Positions 20,127 to 32,357 are shown, numbered from the stretch's first letter. The stretch: DNA of 64,000 nucleotides from Pseudomonas songnenensis (GCF_003696315.1 NZ_RFFN01000001.1:1-64000), one strand, 5' to 3'. The notes: generated by a model from the letters alone, not told the origin. Numbers and translations: made by a program.

Positions 20127-21065
20127 GTGAACTTTCGTCGTACCCTGGCCAGTCTCTTTGTCGTCTGCCTGGCCTCGTTGCCGGTTCTTCATGCCCAGGC
20201 CGCCAAGCCGGCCGTCCAGGAACTCGCTTCCGGCAGTGCACTGCTGGTCGACCTGAATACCAATGAAGTGCTGTATTCCAGCAATCCCGACATGGTGGTG
20301 CCGATCGCCTCGGTGACCAAGCTGATGACGGCGATGGTGGCGCTGGATGCCAAGCTGCCGTTGGATCAGGCACTGCCGGTGACCATCCGCGATGCCAGGG
20401 AAATGCAGGGCGTGTTCTCCCGCGTACGCATCGGCAGCGAGATCAGCCGCCGCGAGATGCTGCTGCTGACCCTGATGTCCTCCGAGAACCGTGCTGCGGC
20501 GAGCCTCGCCCACCACTATCCGGGCGGTTACCCGGCGTTCATCCAGGCGATGAACGCCAAGGCGCGGGCGCTGGGCATGACCCGCACGTACTATGTCGAG
20601 CCCACCGGGCTGTCCGAGCGCAACGTCTCCAGCGCCAATGACCTGGTCAAGCTGATCCGCGCCAGCCGTCAGTACCCGCTGATCCAGCAGTTCAGCACTA
20701 CCGACGAGAAGACCGTGGCCTTCCGCAAGCCCAACTACACCCTCGGCTTTCGCAACACCAACGCCCTGGTGCGCAAGAACAACTGGGACATCCAGCTGAG
20801 CAAGACCGGCTTTACCAACGCCGCCGGCCATTGCCTGGTGATGAGCACCACCATGAAGCAGCGCCCGGTGGCCTTCGTGGTGCTCGATGCATTCGGCAAG
20901 TACACCCACATGGCCGACGCCAACCGCCTGAAGAAGTGGCTGGAAACCGGCACGGTGACACCGGTGCCGGCCGCTGCCCTGGCCTACAAGCAGCAGAAGC
21001 AGGCCCAGCGCCAGCTCGCCGGCCAGCCTGCCGATGCGGCGCAGGCGCTGCTCGACGCCCGCTGA
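20127..21065 (+). CDS. pbpG: D-alanyl-D-alanine endopeptidase (PBP7/8 type), GTG start
   Basis: 312 residues with a signal peptide ending near HAQA (residue 25). All three penicillin-binding motifs are present: SVTK (S62, K65), SEN (119-121) and KTG (226-228). Proteins of this S11 subgroup cleave D-Ala-meso-DAP cross-links in peptidoglycan. A TATACT sequence at 20057-20062 could be a -10 element. The C-terminal ~30 residues are rich in Gln and Ala. A perfect inverted repeat follows the stop. Confidence 0.92.
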   Translation: MNFRRTLASLFVVCLASLPVLHAQAAKPAVQELASGSALLVDLNTNEVLYSSNPDMVVPIASVTKLMTAMVALDAKLPLDQALPVTIRDAREMQGVFSRVRIGSEISRREMLLLTLMSSENRAAASLAHHYPGGYPAFIQAMNAKARALGMTRTYYVEPTGLSERNVSSANDLVKLIRASRQYPLIQQFSTTDEKTVAFRKPNYTLGFRNTNALVRKNNWDIQLSKTGFTNAAGHCLVMSTTMKQRPVAFVVLDAFGKYTHMADANRLKKWLETGTVTPVPAAALAYKQQKQAQRQLAGQPADAAQALLDAR

Positions 21066-21072
21066 GCTCTAC

Positions 21073-21109
21073 GGTTCGCTGCGTAGCGAGGTTCGTCGCG
21101 CAGCGAACC
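21073..21109. repeat. Perfect 11-bp inverted repeat behind pbpG
   Basis: ggttcgctgcg (21073-21083) pairs with cgcagcgaacc (21099-21109) around a 15-base loop, eight bases after the pbpG stop. No T-run follows, so it is either a stabilising 3' hairpin or a weak terminator. Confidence 0.7.
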
Positions 21110-21215
21110 TGTCTGCAGGCCTCTCTGCAAACATTCTTGAGTTTGCTCAACTCTTTTTGCTGAGAGTCGTTCCTATCATGAACGCCATTCGCACCTGCGC
21201 CTGATCGGATCGCCG

Positions 21216-21617
21216 ATGACACGCCGCCGCCTCCCCGCCTGGCTCGCCAGCCTGGCACTGCTGATCCATCTGCTGAGCATGCCGCTGTCTGGCCTGTTGC
21301 CGGCGGATGCCAAGCGGCTGCTCGGCTGGAGTGGGCATTGCCCGCTGATGCAGGCGCAGGTGCAGCAGGCGCATGCGCTGCACCCGCCGGCAGTCCATGG
21401 CGAGCATGATCCGGGCACCCATGGCGCGCACGGCGGGATGCCGCCTTGCTGCTGCTGTGCCGGTTCGGTGGGGCTGGCGGCGCTGCCCGGTGCAGCGCCG
21501 CAACTGCCGCAACACACCGCCGGCCAGCTGACCCGGCTCGCCGAATCACGCGTCTATCGACCGTCGCCACGGCAACAGTGGCCAGCCCTCAACCCTCGCG
21601 CTTCTCCCCTCGCCTGA
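21216..21617 (+). CDS. DUF2946-like small secreted or membrane protein, His/Cys-rich
   Basis: 133 residues. An N-terminal hydrophobic segment (LPAWLASLALLIHLLSMPLS) is followed by a histidine-rich stretch (HGEHDPGTHGAHGG) and a CCCC cluster near residue 75, the pattern of DUF2946 proteins. The His and Cys clusters suggest metal binding. DUF2946 genes are often found beside TonB-dependent receptors for metals; here the receptor gene follows after 119 bases and a PepSY gene after that. Copper or another transition metal is plausible but not shown. Confidence 0.72.
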   Translation: MTRRRLPAWLASLALLIHLLSMPLSGLLPADAKRLLGWSGHCPLMQAQVQQAHALHPPAVHGEHDPGTHGAHGGMPPCCCCAGSVGLAALPGAAPQLPQHTAGQLTRLAESRVYRPSPRQQWPALNPRASPLA

Positions 21618-21736
21618 CGCCGCCGGCGTCACCCCTCGTTGCTTCGCCTGAACTGCCTGCACCGACCACGTGGTGCTGGCGTCTGCCTGCGGCCATTCGC
21701 CGTACGGCCATGCCTGTTGCACAAGGAACATGCGAG

Positions 21737-23785
21737 ATGTTCGACCATCCTGCGCACCCTTCGCGGCGCCCTGCGCTGCCCCGTCTGTTCATCGCGGCCA
21801 TCGCCGCTGCCTATTTGCCGGCAAGCCTTGCCGGTACCGCCGCCTCCGCGCTTTCGCTGGGCAGCAGCACCGTCACCGCAACCCAGTCGGGTGGTGGCCT
21901 GCCGACCAGCAGCGTGATCAGCTCGGTCGATCTGCTTGGCGGCGACATCCTCGAACAGCAGCCGGTGCTCTACAGCTGGGAGCTGTTCCGTCGTGCGCCT
22001 GGGGTGATGCTCACCGAATTCGGCCAGGGCACCAGCTCCGGCAAGCTGTCCTTTCGCGGCTTCAATGGCGAGGGCGAAGTCAACGCGGTCAAGCTGCTGA
22101 TCGACGGCATCCCCAGCAACAGCAACGACGGCAACATGCCCTATCTGGACATGCTGTTCCCGCTGGAGATCGACGGCATCGAGGTGGTGCGTGGCACCAA
22201 CGATCCGCGCTACGGCCTGTACAACATCGCCGGCAATGTTGCCGTGCAGTCGCGCATCGGTGGCGACTACGGCAAGGCGCGGCTGCGCTACGGCAGCTAC
22301 GACACCCAGGAGCTGCAGCTGGCCAAGGGCATCGAAAGCGGCAAGTGGACGCAGAACTACTTCATCGGCCAGCAGAAGAGCGATGGCTACCGCGACCATG
22401 CCGGCAGCGAGCGCACCAGCCTGTCCGGCAAATGGTTCTACACGCCGGACGCCGGTAACTGGCGCCTTGGCCTGATCGCCCGGCACTACGAGGCCGAAGC
22501 CGACGAGCCGGGTTACCTGTCCCGTGAGGACGCACGGCACTCGCCCCGCCAGTCCTATGCGCTGTCGTCCAGCGACATGGGCGAGCGGCGCATGAACCAG
22601 CTCAGCCTGCACCTGGACAGCCAGCTGGCCAGCGACCTCAGCTGGGCGACCAAGGTCTGGCTCAACACCCTGGATGACGACCGCTGGGTGCGTTTCTCCC
22701 AGGCCCAGCCGCAACAGCGCCGCTCGACCGAAGAGAAGCACTACGGCGCACGTACTTCGCTGACCTACCGGCCGGACGTGTCCTGGCTCCATGACCTGGC
22801 GCTCGAAGGCGGCCTGGACACCGAACAGCAGCGCAACCGCAGCGAGCGCTACACCACTGTCGAGCGCCAGGTCGTGACCCAGACCCGCGACCAGCGCTTC
22901 GACTACGACAGCTACGGCGCCTACCTGCAGGCGGTAATCCAGCCGGTGGAATCACTGAAGATCATCCCGGCGTTTCGCGTCGACCGCATTCGGGGTGACT
23001 TCACCGACGAGCTGAGTGGCAACGATTACGCGATCAACGACTACGGCAGCATCGAGCAGCCGAAGATCAGCCTGATCTACACCCCCATCGAGCAGCTGAG
23101 CCTGTATGGCAACTGGGGGCGGACCTTCCAGATCGGCACCGGGGCGGCGGCCTACAAGGTGCCGCCACGCACCAGCGATCTCTCGCCGTCGATCAACGAC
23201 GGCTGGGAGACTGGCATCAAGTTCAGCCCGGCGCACTGGATCGACGGGCGCGTCGCCTACTGGGAACAGGTGGCCACTGACGAGGTGCGGCGCCGGCTCA
23301 ATGACCCCAGCGGTGAATCGGAAAACCTCGGGCAGACCCGCCGCTGGGGCTACGACGCCCAGCTCAACCTCTACCCTGCCAGCGATCTGAATCTGTGGCT
23401 GGCGCACTCCTGGCAGTTCTCCGAAATCGAGAAGGCCGACCCGAGCCTGCCGGCCAGTCAGGGCCAGCAGATCGACCACGTGCCGCAGCGGCTGTACTCG
23501 GCCGGCAGCACCTACCAGGCGACGCCGGACCTGCAGCTCAGCGCCTGGCTCAACGGCCAGACCGACTACTACCTCGAACGCGAGAACACCCAGGGCAAGT
23601 ACGGCGGCTACGTGCTGTTCAACCTGGGCGCCAGTTACCAGCTGACCGAGCAGCTGGCCGTCGACCTGCAGCTGAAGAACCTCACCGAGCGCTACTACGA
23701 GTACGTCTGGTACGACGGCGCGCAGACCCTGCATGCACCGGGTGATGGCCGCGCGCTGTATGCGGCCGTGACCCTGGACTTCTGA
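21737..23785 (+). CDS. TonB-dependent outer-membrane receptor
   Basis: 682 residues from ATG 21737 (AAGGAA eight bases upstream); an ATG at 21710 is possible. The signal peptide ends near ASLAGTAASA. A plug domain (about 40-180) contains the conserved WELFRRAPGVMLTEFG, LLIDGIP and GIEVVRGTNDPRYG blocks, followed by a beta-barrel ending in the family terminal Phe (AAVTLDF). It should import a metal complex or siderophore with TonB energy. The PepSY gene begins five bases after the stop, so the two form one unit. The ligand is unknown. Confidence 0.9.
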   Translation: MFDHPAHPSRRPALPRLFIAAIAAAYLPASLAGTAASALSLGSSTVTATQSGGGLPTSSVISSVDLLGGDILEQQPVLYSWELFRRAPGVMLTEFGQGTSSGKLSFRGFNGEGEVNAVKLLIDGIPSNSNDGNMPYLDMLFPLEIDGIEVVRGTNDPRYGLYNIAGNVAVQSRIGGDYGKARLRYGSYDTQELQLAKGIESGKWTQNYFIGQQKSDGYRDHAGSERTSLSGKWFYTPDAGNWRLGLIARHYEAEADEPGYLSREDARHSPRQSYALSSSDMGERRMNQLSLHLDSQLASDLSWATKVWLNTLDDDRWVRFSQAQPQQRRSTEEKHYGARTSLTYRPDVSWLHDLALEGGLDTEQQRNRSERYTTVERQVVTQTRDQRFDYDSYGAYLQAVIQPVESLKIIPAFRVDRIRGDFTDELSGNDYAINDYGSIEQPKISLIYTPIEQLSLYGNWGRTFQIGTGAAAYKVPPRTSDLSPSINDGWETGIKFSPAHWIDGRVAYWEQVATDEVRRRLNDPSGESENLGQTRRWGYDAQLNLYPASDLNLWLAHSWQFSEIEKADPSLPASQGQQIDHVPQRLYSAGSTYQATPDLQLSAWLNGQTDYYLERENTQGKYGGYVLFNLGASYQLTEQLAVDLQLKNLTERYYEYVWYDGAQTLHAPGDGRALYAAVTLDF

Positions 23786-23790
23786 CCGGC

Positions 23791-25311
23791 ATGAAGCGCT
23801 ATCTGTACCTCGCACACCGCTGGCTGGGCATCGGGCTCGGTCTGTTCGTCCTGCTCTGGATCGTCAGCGGCGTGGTGATGCTCTTCGTCGGCTACCCCAA
23901 GCTGACGCCAGAGGAGCACCTGTCACGCCTGCAGCCGCTAGGTGGCGATTGCTGCGTCGCACCAGGCGCAGCGCTTGCCGTCAGCGCAGACCCGCGCACG
24001 CCGCTCAGCCTGCGTCTGACCGGCGCCGGTGGCTCGCCGCGCTATCTGTTGGACTACGGCGACGGCCCGTTGCTGGTGGTCGATGCGCGCAGCGGCAAGC
24101 GCATCGAGCACATCGGCGCCGCCGAGGCCCTGGCCAGTGCGCGGCAGTTCGCCGGTGCCGAGGTGCACTTGCTCGACCAGGTCGAGGAGGATGCCTGGAC
24201 GCGCAACCACGCCCTGGCTCGCGAGCGACCGCTGTATCGCGTACAGGCGGACGATGCCGAAGGGCGTCTGCTGTACGTTTCCAGCCACACCGGGCTGGTG
24301 GTGCGCGACGCCACTGCCCACGAGCGCGCCTGGAACCTGCTGGGCGCCTGGCTGCACTGGCTCTACCCGTTGCGTGAAGTGTTGCCGAAGGCGCTCTGGT
24401 CGGTGGCGCTGGTCTACGGCGCGTTACTGGCTGCGGTGCTGGTGCTGCTGGGCATGCTGATCGGGCTGCTGCGCTGGCGCTTCGCCGGGCGTTACCGCAA
24501 CGGCTCGCACTCGCCCTACCCGGCCGGCGCTGGCCGTGTGCACCACGTCGGCGGGCTACTAGCCGGCGTCGTGCTGCTGGTCTGGCTGGTCAGCGGCATG
24601 CTGTCGATGGAGCCCTGGGGGCTGTTCGAGAAACGTTCGACCATCGAGGCCGCCGCGCTAAGAAGTACGCCGCTGAACGCAGAGGCGGTCAAGACGGACC
24701 TTGTCTCCGCACTGGCCCGATTCCGCGAGGCCGATATCGAACCGGTGGAGCTGCAGTGGCACATGCTCGGCGAGCAGCCCTATATGTTCGGCATCGATGC
24801 CAGGGGCGAGACGCGCATTCTGCCCGTGGCATCCGCCGGGCCGGCGCAGGAGCACCTTGAGCGCGCAGTGCTGGAGCGCCAGGTCCACGAGGCCTGGCCG
24901 GAGCAGTCGCTGCACTTCGACTGGCTGGAACACGAGGATTTCCACTATTACGCCCGCAGCGAACCAAGCCTCTACAGCCATCTGCCGCGCCGCATGCCGC
25001 TGCTGCGGGTGCGTTTCGACGATCCGGCCGTGACCTGGCTGCACATCGATCCCTACAGCGGCACCGTGATTGAGCAGCTGGACCAGCGCCGGCGTGCGGT
25101 GCGCTGGGTGTTCAAGCTGCTGCACAGCTGGGACTGGCTGCCCTTGCTGCAACGGCCGCTGCTGCGTGACGGCCTGCTGCTGGCGTTCAGCGCCGGCATG
25201 CTGGCGATCGCCGTTAGCGGCGTACTGCTGGGCTGGCGCCGCCTGCGCGCTCGACCAAGGCGAGCCCGGGCGAGGACAGTGCGCGCCATTCAGCCGCCGC
25301 GGTTACCGTAG
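23791..25311 (+). CDS. PepSY-associated transmembrane protein
   Basis: 506 residues. Four hydrophobic helices are visible: about 10-35 (LGLFVLLWIVSGVVMLFVG), 200-230 (VYGALLAAVLVLLGMLIGLL), 250-272 and 462-482 (AFSAGMLAIAVSGVLLGW). Periplasmic loops between them fit PepSY folds. Related proteins next to TonB receptors are thought to be inner-membrane ferric-siderophore reductases or helpers. Five bases from the receptor gene, so almost certainly co-transcribed. Its 3' end overlaps the convergent hydrolase gene by 22 bases. Confidence 0.88.
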   Translation: MKRYLYLAHRWLGIGLGLFVLLWIVSGVVMLFVGYPKLTPEEHLSRLQPLGGDCCVAPGAALAVSADPRTPLSLRLTGAGGSPRYLLDYGDGPLLVVDARSGKRIEHIGAAEALASARQFAGAEVHLLDQVEEDAWTRNHALARERPLYRVQADDAEGRLLYVSSHTGLVVRDATAHERAWNLLGAWLHWLYPLREVLPKALWSVALVYGALLAAVLVLLGMLIGLLRWRFAGRYRNGSHSPYPAGAGRVHHVGGLLAGVVLLVWLVSGMLSMEPWGLFEKRSTIEAAALRSTPLNAEAVKTDLVSALARFREADIEPVELQWHMLGEQPYMFGIDARGETRILPVASAGPAQEHLERAVLERQVHEAWPEQSLHFDWLEHEDFHYYARSEPSLYSHLPRRMPLLRVRFDDPAVTWLHIDPYSGTVIEQLDQRRRAVRWVFKLLHSWDWLPLLQRPLLRDGLLLAFSAGMLAIAVSGVLLGWRRLRARPRRARARTVRAIQPPRLP

Positions 25312-26993
25312 GCGGCTTCTTCGCTGTCCTCCTCGCTGGCGCGAGCCAGCTCCTGGGCCAGATGCTGCTTCAGGCGCTGCAGCGCGGCGTCGCTCCAGCC
25401 TGCCGGGGCGCTGACGATCCGCCAGGCATCGACGTAGTCGGCCGGTGCGTAGACGTGGCCGTAGCCGGGCGGTGTCGGTGTGGTCACTGCCATGTCTACC
25501 GCCAGCTGCAGCATGGTCACCAGCGGAAACCAGCGCAGCGACGGCGACACGTCCGGCCCGCGCGGCTCGCTCATCCAATCCGGCCGGCGCCAGGCATAGC
25601 GGTGGTCGAAGAAGGTGATCGGGTCGCTGGCATACTGCAGATAGAGCAGGCGCATCGGCCCCCAGGGTGCATCGGCGGGCTCCGGTGTGCCCTGCTGGTT
25701 CATGAAGCGTACGAAACGACCATCGCGCAACTGCGGGCGCCACTCCGGGCTGCCCTCGTTGCGACTGTCGGTGAGGCTGCGCCACAGGTCGCTGCGAAAC
25801 GGCGGCCCGCTCCACAGCGCGCCATGAATGGGATCGCCGAGCAGCTCGTGCAGCTCCCACGAGCGTTGTGAATGCAGGGCGCCGAGGCTCAGCCCGTGCA
25901 GATACAGGCGCGGCCGCCGCTCGGGCGGCAGCTGCGTCCAGTAGGCATAGATTTCCGCGAACAGCGCGCGGGCCACGTCGCGGCCGTAATCCGCCTCCAC
26001 CAGCAGTGCCAGCGGGCTGTTCAGGTAGGAGTACTGCAGCGCCACGCTGGCGATGTCGCCGTGGTGCAGGTATTCCACGGTGTTCATCGCGGCGGGATCG
26101 ATCCAGCCGGTGCCGGTCGGCGTCACCACCACCAGCACCGAGCGTTCGAAGGCGCCGCTGCGCTGCAGTTCGCCGAGTGCCAGCCGGGCGCGCTGGCTTG
26201 GCGTCTCGGCGGCACGCAGGCCGACATAGACGCGGATCGGTTCCAGCGCCGGCCGGCCGCTGACCGCCGCGATATCTGCCGCCGACGGACCGGAGCCGAT
26301 AAAGCCGCGCCCGGTGCGGCCCAGCTCTTCCCAGCGCAGCGCGGAGGCGGCACTGCCGCTTTTCAGTGGCGAATCGGGCGGCGCCGTTTCCGGCTCGATC
26401 AGCGCATCGTACTGGGCGAACGAGGCATCCAGCGCCCGCAGCGCCTGTGCCACCAGCACGTCGGTGGCCAGCGACCAGAACAGCGCCAGCGCCACCAGCA
26501 CGCCGATGACGTTGGCCACCCGGCGCGGCAGGATGCGGTCGGCATGGCGTGAGACGAAGCGCGACACCAGCCGATAGAGTCGCGCCAGCGTCAGCAGGAT
26601 GAGAAAGGTCGCCAGCGCGGTGAGGACCACCTCGATCAGATGCGCGCTGCTCACCGGCGGCATGCCCATCAGCGCGCGGACGGCGTTCTGCCAGCCGGCA
26701 ACCTGGCTGAGAAAGAAACCCGCCAGCGGTACGCACACGGCGGCAATCAGCAGGTTGACCCGTTCGTGCAGATGCTCGGGGCGCTCCGGCAGGCCCAGAT
26801 AGCGCCACAGCCAGCGCCAGAGCACGCCGATGCCGTAGCCGACCGCCAGCGCCGCGCCGGCCAGCACGCCCTGGCTCAGCGTCGAGCGCGGCACCAGCGA
26901 GGGTGTCAGCGCGGCGCAGAAAAACAGCGTGCCCAGCAGCAGACCGAAGCCGGACAGCGACCGCCACGCGGACAGCAGGGGAAGACGCAGCAT
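25290..26993 (-). CDS. Membrane-anchored alpha/beta-hydrolase family protein
   Basis: 567 residues from ATG 26993; the frame is open further upstream but that part is not protein-like. The N-terminal third has several membrane helices (e.g. [48 protein letters not shown]). The C-terminal part holds a GLSLG nucleophile elbow (GxSxG) in [12 protein letters not shown], so an esterase-like hydrolase is likely. The family is conserved but of unknown substrate. It is divergent from treS with about 184 bases between the starts, which may indicate shared control. Confidence 0.82.
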   Translation of the reverse strand: MLRLPLLSAWRSLSGFGLLLGTLFFCAALTPSLVPRSTLSQGVLAGAALAVGYGIGVLWRWLWRYLGLPERPEHLHERVNLLIAAVCVPLAGFFLSQVAGWQNAVRALMGMPPVSSAHLIEVVLTALATFLILLTLARLYRLVSRFVSRHADRILPRRVANVIGVLVALALFWSLATDVLVAQALRALDASFAQYDALIEPETAPPDSPLKSGSAASALRWEELGRTGRGFIGSGPSAADIAAVSGRPALEPIRVYVGLRAAETPSQRARLALGELQRSGAFERSVLVVVTPTGTGWIDPAAMNTVEYLHHGDIASVALQYSYLNSPLALLVEADYGRDVARALFAEIYAYWTQLPPERRPRLYLHGLSLGALHSQRSWELHELLGDPIHGALWSGPPFRSDLWRSLTDSRNEGSPEWRPQLRDGRFVRFMNQQGTPEPADAPWGPMRLLYLQYASDPITFFDHRYAWRRPDWMSEPRGPDVSPSLRWFPLVTMLQLAVDMAVTTPTPPGYGHVYAPADYVDAWRIVSAPAGWSDAALQRLKQHLAQELARASEEDSEEAAYGNRGG

Positions 26994-27177
26994 CGATAAC
27001 TCCACGATTGGTCTGCAGTTGGATGAGCAAAGCTTATCGCCTGGGCCTTTCGAGGCATCGCTGCCGCCACGGTTCCCGCCGGCGGCAGGCGTGCGGCGAT
27101 CAATTCGATGCAACGATGGCCGAGCGGCCGACTCAAACGACTACATTTCCCTTAGCACAGCGGGAACCGACGTCGAA

Positions 27178-29247
27178 ATGAGCACCCCAGACAATAGCTA
27201 TATCCAGTGGCTGGTCGAGCAGTCCATGTTGCATGCGGCCCGCGAGCGCGCGCGGCTCTACGCCGGCCAGGCGCGGCTCTGGCAGCGGCCTTACGCGCAG
27301 GCGCGGCCGCGCGATGCCAGCGCCATCGCCTCGGTGTGGTTCACCGCCTACCCCGCGGCCATCATTACCCCCGAGGGCAGCTCGGTGCTCGAGGCGCTGG
27401 GTGACGACCGACTGTGGAGCGCGCTCTCCGAACTGGGTGTGCAAGGCATTCACAACGGCCCGATGAAGCGCTCCGGCGGCCTGCGCGGGCGCGAATTCAC
27501 GCCGACCATCGACGGCAACTTCGACCGCATCAGCTTCGACATCGACCCGGCCCTGGGCACCGAGGAGCAGATGCTCCAGCTCAGTCGAGTCGCCGCCGCG
27601 CACAACGCCATCGTCATCGACGACATCGTCCCGGCGCACACCGGCAAGGGCGCCGACTTCCGCCTCGCCGAGATGGCCTACGGCGACTACCCGGGGCTCT
27701 ACCACATGGTCGAGATCCGCGAGGAGGACTGGGAGCTGTTGCCGGAGGTGCCGCCGGAGCGTGATGCGGTCAATCTGGAGCCGCCAGTGGTCGACCGGCT
27801 CAAGGAAAAGCACTACATCGTCGGCCAGCTGCAGCGGGTGATCTTCTTCGAACCCGGCATCAAGGACACCGACTGGAGCGTCACCGGCGAAATCACCGGC
27901 GTCGACGGCAAGGTCAGGCGCTGGGTCTATCTGCACTATTTCAAGGAAGGCCAGCCGTCGCTGAACTGGCTCGACCCGACCTTCGCCGCCCAGCAGCTGA
28001 TCATCGGCGATGCCCTGCACGCCATCGACGTGGCCGGCGCGCGCGTGCTGCGCCTGGATGCCAACGGCTTTCTCGGTGTCGAGCGGCGTGCCGAGGGCAC
28101 CGCCTGGTCCGAAGGCCATCCGCTGTCGGTCACCGGTAACCAGCTGCTCGCCGGCGCGATCCGCAAGGCCGGCGGTTTCAGCTTCCAGGAACTGAACCTG
28201 ACCATCGACGACATCGCCGCGATGTCCCATGGCGGTGCCGACCTGTCCTACGACTTCATCACCCGTCCGGCCTATCACCACGCGCTGCTTACCGGTGACA
28301 CCGAGTTCCTGCGCATGATGCTGCGCGAGGTGCACGCCTTCGGCATCGACCCGGCCTCGCTGATCCATGCACTGCAGAACCACGACGAGTTGACCCTGGA
28401 GCTGGTGCATTTCTGGACCCTGCACGCCTACGACCACTACCACTACAAGGGCCAGACACTGCCCGGCGGACACCTGCGCGAGCTGATCCGCGAGGAGCTG
28501 TACGAACGGCTGACCGGCGAGCATGCGCCCTACAACCTCAAGTTCGTCACCAACGGCGTGGCCTGCACCACCGCCAGCGTCATCGCGGCGGCGCTGAACA
28601 TCCGTGACCTGGACGCCATCGGCCCGGCCGAGGTCGAGCAGATCCAGCGCCTGCATATCCTGCTGGTGATGTTCAATGCCATGCAGCCCGGCGTGTTCGC
28701 CCTGTCCGGCTGGGATCTGGTCGGCGCCCTGCCGCTGCCGGCCGAACAGGTCGAGCACCTGATGGGCGACGGCGACACGCGCTGGATCAACCGCGGCGCC
28801 TACGACCTCGCCGAACTCGCACCGGATACCGCCGTGTCCGCCGAAGGCCTGCCGAAAGCCCGCTCGCTGTACGGCAGCCTGGTGCAGCAGCTGCAGGAAA
28901 CCGGCTCCTTCGCCTGCCAGCTCAAGCGCATCCTCAGCGTGCGTCAGGCCTACGACATTGCCGGGAGCAAGCAGATCCTGATTCCGGATGTGCAGGCGCC
29001 GGGCCTGCTGATCATGGTTCACGAGCTGCCAGCCGGCAAAGGCGTGCAGATCACCGCGCTGAACTTCAGCGCCGAAACCATCAGCGAAACCGTCTGCCTG
29101 CCCGGCGTGGCGCCCGGCCCGGTGGTGGACATCATCCATGAGCGGGTCGAAGGCGATCTCACCGAGAACTGCGAGCTGACCTTCAACCTCGACCCCTACG
29201 AAGGCCTGGCCCTGCGCGTGGTGAGCGCCGCGTCGCCGGTGATCTGA
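27178..29247 (+). CDS. treS: Trehalose synthase (maltose alpha-D-glucosyltransferase), GH13
   Basis: 689 residues. The four GH13 motifs are in order: DDIVPAHTG (148-156), RLDAN with nucleophile Asp294, the acid/base Glu338 in FSFQELN, and NHD (401-403) with the transition-state Asp403. The enzyme interconverts maltose and trehalose. Length and layout match the long trehalose synthases described from Pseudomonas stutzeri-type strains rather than the shorter mycobacterial form. The frame is open upstream of 27178, but that stretch is not family-like. pgm lies about 1 kb downstream on the other strand, so the local theme may be glucan and trehalose metabolism. Confidence 0.9.
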   Translation: MSTPDNSYIQWLVEQSMLHAARERARLYAGQARLWQRPYAQARPRDASAIASVWFTAYPAAIITPEGSSVLEALGDDRLWSALSELGVQGIHNGPMKRSGGLRGREFTPTIDGNFDRISFDIDPALGTEEQMLQLSRVAAAHNAIVIDDIVPAHTGKGADFRLAEMAYGDYPGLYHMVEIREEDWELLPEVPPERDAVNLEPPVVDRLKEKHYIVGQLQRVIFFEPGIKDTDWSVTGEITGVDGKVRRWVYLHYFKEGQPSLNWLDPTFAAQQLIIGDALHAIDVAGARVLRLDANGFLGVERRAEGTAWSEGHPLSVTGNQLLAGAIRKAGGFSFQELNLTIDDIAAMSHGGADLSYDFITRPAYHHALLTGDTEFLRMMLREVHAFGIDPASLIHALQNHDELTLELVHFWTLHAYDHYHYKGQTLPGGHLRELIREELYERLTGEHAPYNLKFVTNGVACTTASVIAAALNIRDLDAIGPAEVEQIQRLHILLVMFNAMQPGVFALSGWDLVGALPLPAEQVEHLMGDGDTRWINRGAYDLAELAPDTAVSAEGLPKARSLYGSLVQQLQETGSFACQLKRILSVRQAYDIAGSKQILIPDVQAPGLLIMVHELPAGKGVQITALNFSAETISETVCLPGVAPGPVVDIIHERVEGDLTENCELTFNLDPYEGLALRVVSAASPVI

Positions 29248-29258
29248 AGGCCCCCTTC

Positions 29259-29305
29259 GCGAGCCCCGGGCGCACGGCTATAGTGCGCACCGGCCCGGGG
29301 CTCGC
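29259..29305. terminator. Long hairpin between treS and the DUF4157 gene, no T-run
   Basis: A perfect 12-bp stem gcgagccccggg / cccggggctcgc (29259-29270 and 29294-29305) encloses a second pair cgcac / gtgcg. It begins 12 bases past the treS stop. No T-run follows, so termination by it alone is uncertain. Confidence 0.6.
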
Positions 29306-29326
29306 CCTCGCCTTCGAGGACTTCGC

Positions 29327-29932
29327 GTGTCGTTCACCCCGCTTCTTCGCCGTCTCACCCTGCTACTCGCAGGCATCGCATGGGCCGGCGCTCCGGCTCT
29401 GGCACAGACGGCCTGCCCGCCCGGCCAGCAACCGATCTGCCTGAGTGGCAGCTGCCTCTGCGTGCCCGGCTCGGCAACCGATACCCAGGCCGTGTACGAC
29501 CGCATGCAACGGATGGCCGCGCTGGCGCTGCAGAACTGGATTCAGCAGTCGCGGGACCGGCTGGTGGCGGGCGGCGTCGAGCCGATGCCGCTGCATATCC
29601 GCTCGCAGCTCGAGCCCTTTTTCGATCTCGCGGTGCTGGAAAGCGCGCACTACCGCGTCGGCGACGAGGTGGCGCTGAATGCCGGCAACACCCTGCTGCG
29701 CAACCCGGACGTCAATGCCGTGACCCTGATCGACGTCATCGTCTTCCGCCACGCCAGCGACGCGCAGGACAACGTCGCGCTCTGGGCCCACGAGCTCAAG
29801 CACGTCGAACAGTATCTGGACTGGGGCGTCGCCGAGTTCGCCCGGCGCTATACGCTGGATTACCGCTCCGTGGAGCAGCCGGCGTATGCGCTGGAACTCG
29901 AGGTGGAAAAAGCGCTGGATGCGCGACCCTGA
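29327..29932 (+). CDS. Secreted DUF4157-type protein with HExxH motif, GTG start
   Basis: 201 residues. Signal peptide to about ALA-QT (residue 27), then a cysteine-rich stretch (C30, C38, C43, C45). HELKH at 155-159 is a canonical HExxH zinc-protease-like motif within the pattern known from DUF4157 proteins, which also occur in extracellular contractile injection system loci. No contractile system genes are near. A GAGGA ribosome binding site sits six bases before the GTG. It could be a small metalloprotease or a metal-binding structural protein; activity is unproven. Confidence 0.75.
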   Translation: MSFTPLLRRLTLLLAGIAWAGAPALAQTACPPGQQPICLSGSCLCVPGSATDTQAVYDRMQRMAALALQNWIQQSRDRLVAGGVEPMPLHIRSQLEPFFDLAVLESAHYRVGDEVALNAGNTLLRNPDVNAVTLIDVIVFRHASDAQDNVALWAHELKHVEQYLDWGVAEFARRYTLDYRSVEQPAYALELEVEKALDARP

Positions 29933-30037
29933 GCGGTCGCTCGCGTCGCAGCGGATGCGCGGCGCCCGGCTGCAGCGGATCGCATCGGCTGCGGCGCAGT
30001 CAGATGCCAGACAGATCCCGCCAACAGGAGCCTAGCC

Positions 30038-30223
30038 ATGAGCGTGACCGTGACCAAGCTCGAAGGCGACGCCATTCCCGAGCATCTGCGCCACCCGGAT
30101 ATCGCCATGGTCTATCGGGTCACCGATGCCGATGGCAACAGCCGCTATCTGACCGATGACGTCGAAGCCGCGCAGCTGGCGGTCAACATCAGTGACCGCC
30201 AGCAGCTGGAGCCCGACGCCTGA
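30038..30223 (+). CDS. Small conserved hypothetical protein
   Basis: 61 residues, soluble, no signal peptide or cysteines. A GGAG sequence lies upstream of the ATG and the codon bias matches the neighbours, so it is probably real. The sequence MVYRVTDADGNSRYLTDD suggests a small beta-rich domain. No function is recognised. It stands alone between the DUF4157 gene and the convergent pgm. Confidence 0.6.
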   Translation: MSVTVTKLEGDAIPEHLRHPDIAMVYRVTDADGNSRYLTDDVEAAQLAVNISDRQQLEPDA

Positions 30224-30246
30224 CGCCTGACGCCGGGTCGTAGTCT

Positions 30247-31911
<1,665 letters not shown>

Positions 31912-32159
31912 CGGTCAGTCCTGTGCGAAAAGGCGGTACGCCGGCCCTGGCGGGCGCAGCGCGAAGCGAATGAAACGCCAGTTGGCGCCATTAATCCAGA
32001 GCTTCGACCGCACCAGCGGCGGCGGTTCCATGCGCGGCGCTATCCAGCCTGCGACGTTTTGGCCAAGCGCGCTCGTCGCCCCGCCGGAACCTCCACCGCA
32101 GCCCCCTTTCCACTGCTTAGCGGCTCGCGTTCGCGGGCCCGTGACCAGGAGGTTGTCAC

Positions 32160-32357
32160 ATGAACGTCGACGAACGAATCCGCCAGCGCGCCTATGAAAT
32201 CTGGCAAGCCGAAGGCCAGCCCGAAGGCAAGGACGCCGAGCATTGGCAACAGGCCCGTGAGGAAATCGAGCCCTTCTACAAGGAAGGTGACGCCGAGGCC
32301 GGCGGCATCGAAAGCAGCGTGGCCATCCCGATGCCGAAATCCGACAGCACCCACTAG
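32160..32357 (+). CDS. DUF2934 family small protein
   Basis: 65 residues with the DUF2934 pattern at the N-terminus (RIRQRAYEIWQAEGQPEGKD followed by HWQQA). A strong AGGAGG ribosome binding site precedes the ATG by seven bases. It is highly charged and cytoplasmic. The family is widespread, has no known function, and is often near stress or osmoadaptation genes. It is divergent from pgm. Confidence 0.8.
   Translation: MNVDERIRQRAYEIWQAEGQPEGKDAEHWQQAREEIEPFYKEGDAEAGGIESSVAIPMPKSDSTH

Noticed and set aside
21160-21182. A possible Fur box upstream of the DUF2946 gene
   Set aside because: Only about half the positions agree with the 19-bp consensus by eye, too weak to annotate.
27133-29139. 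A 668-codon open frame opposite treS
   Set aside because: treS has all catalytic motifs of its family; the opposite frame shows only low-complexity His/Asp/Gln-rich sequence.
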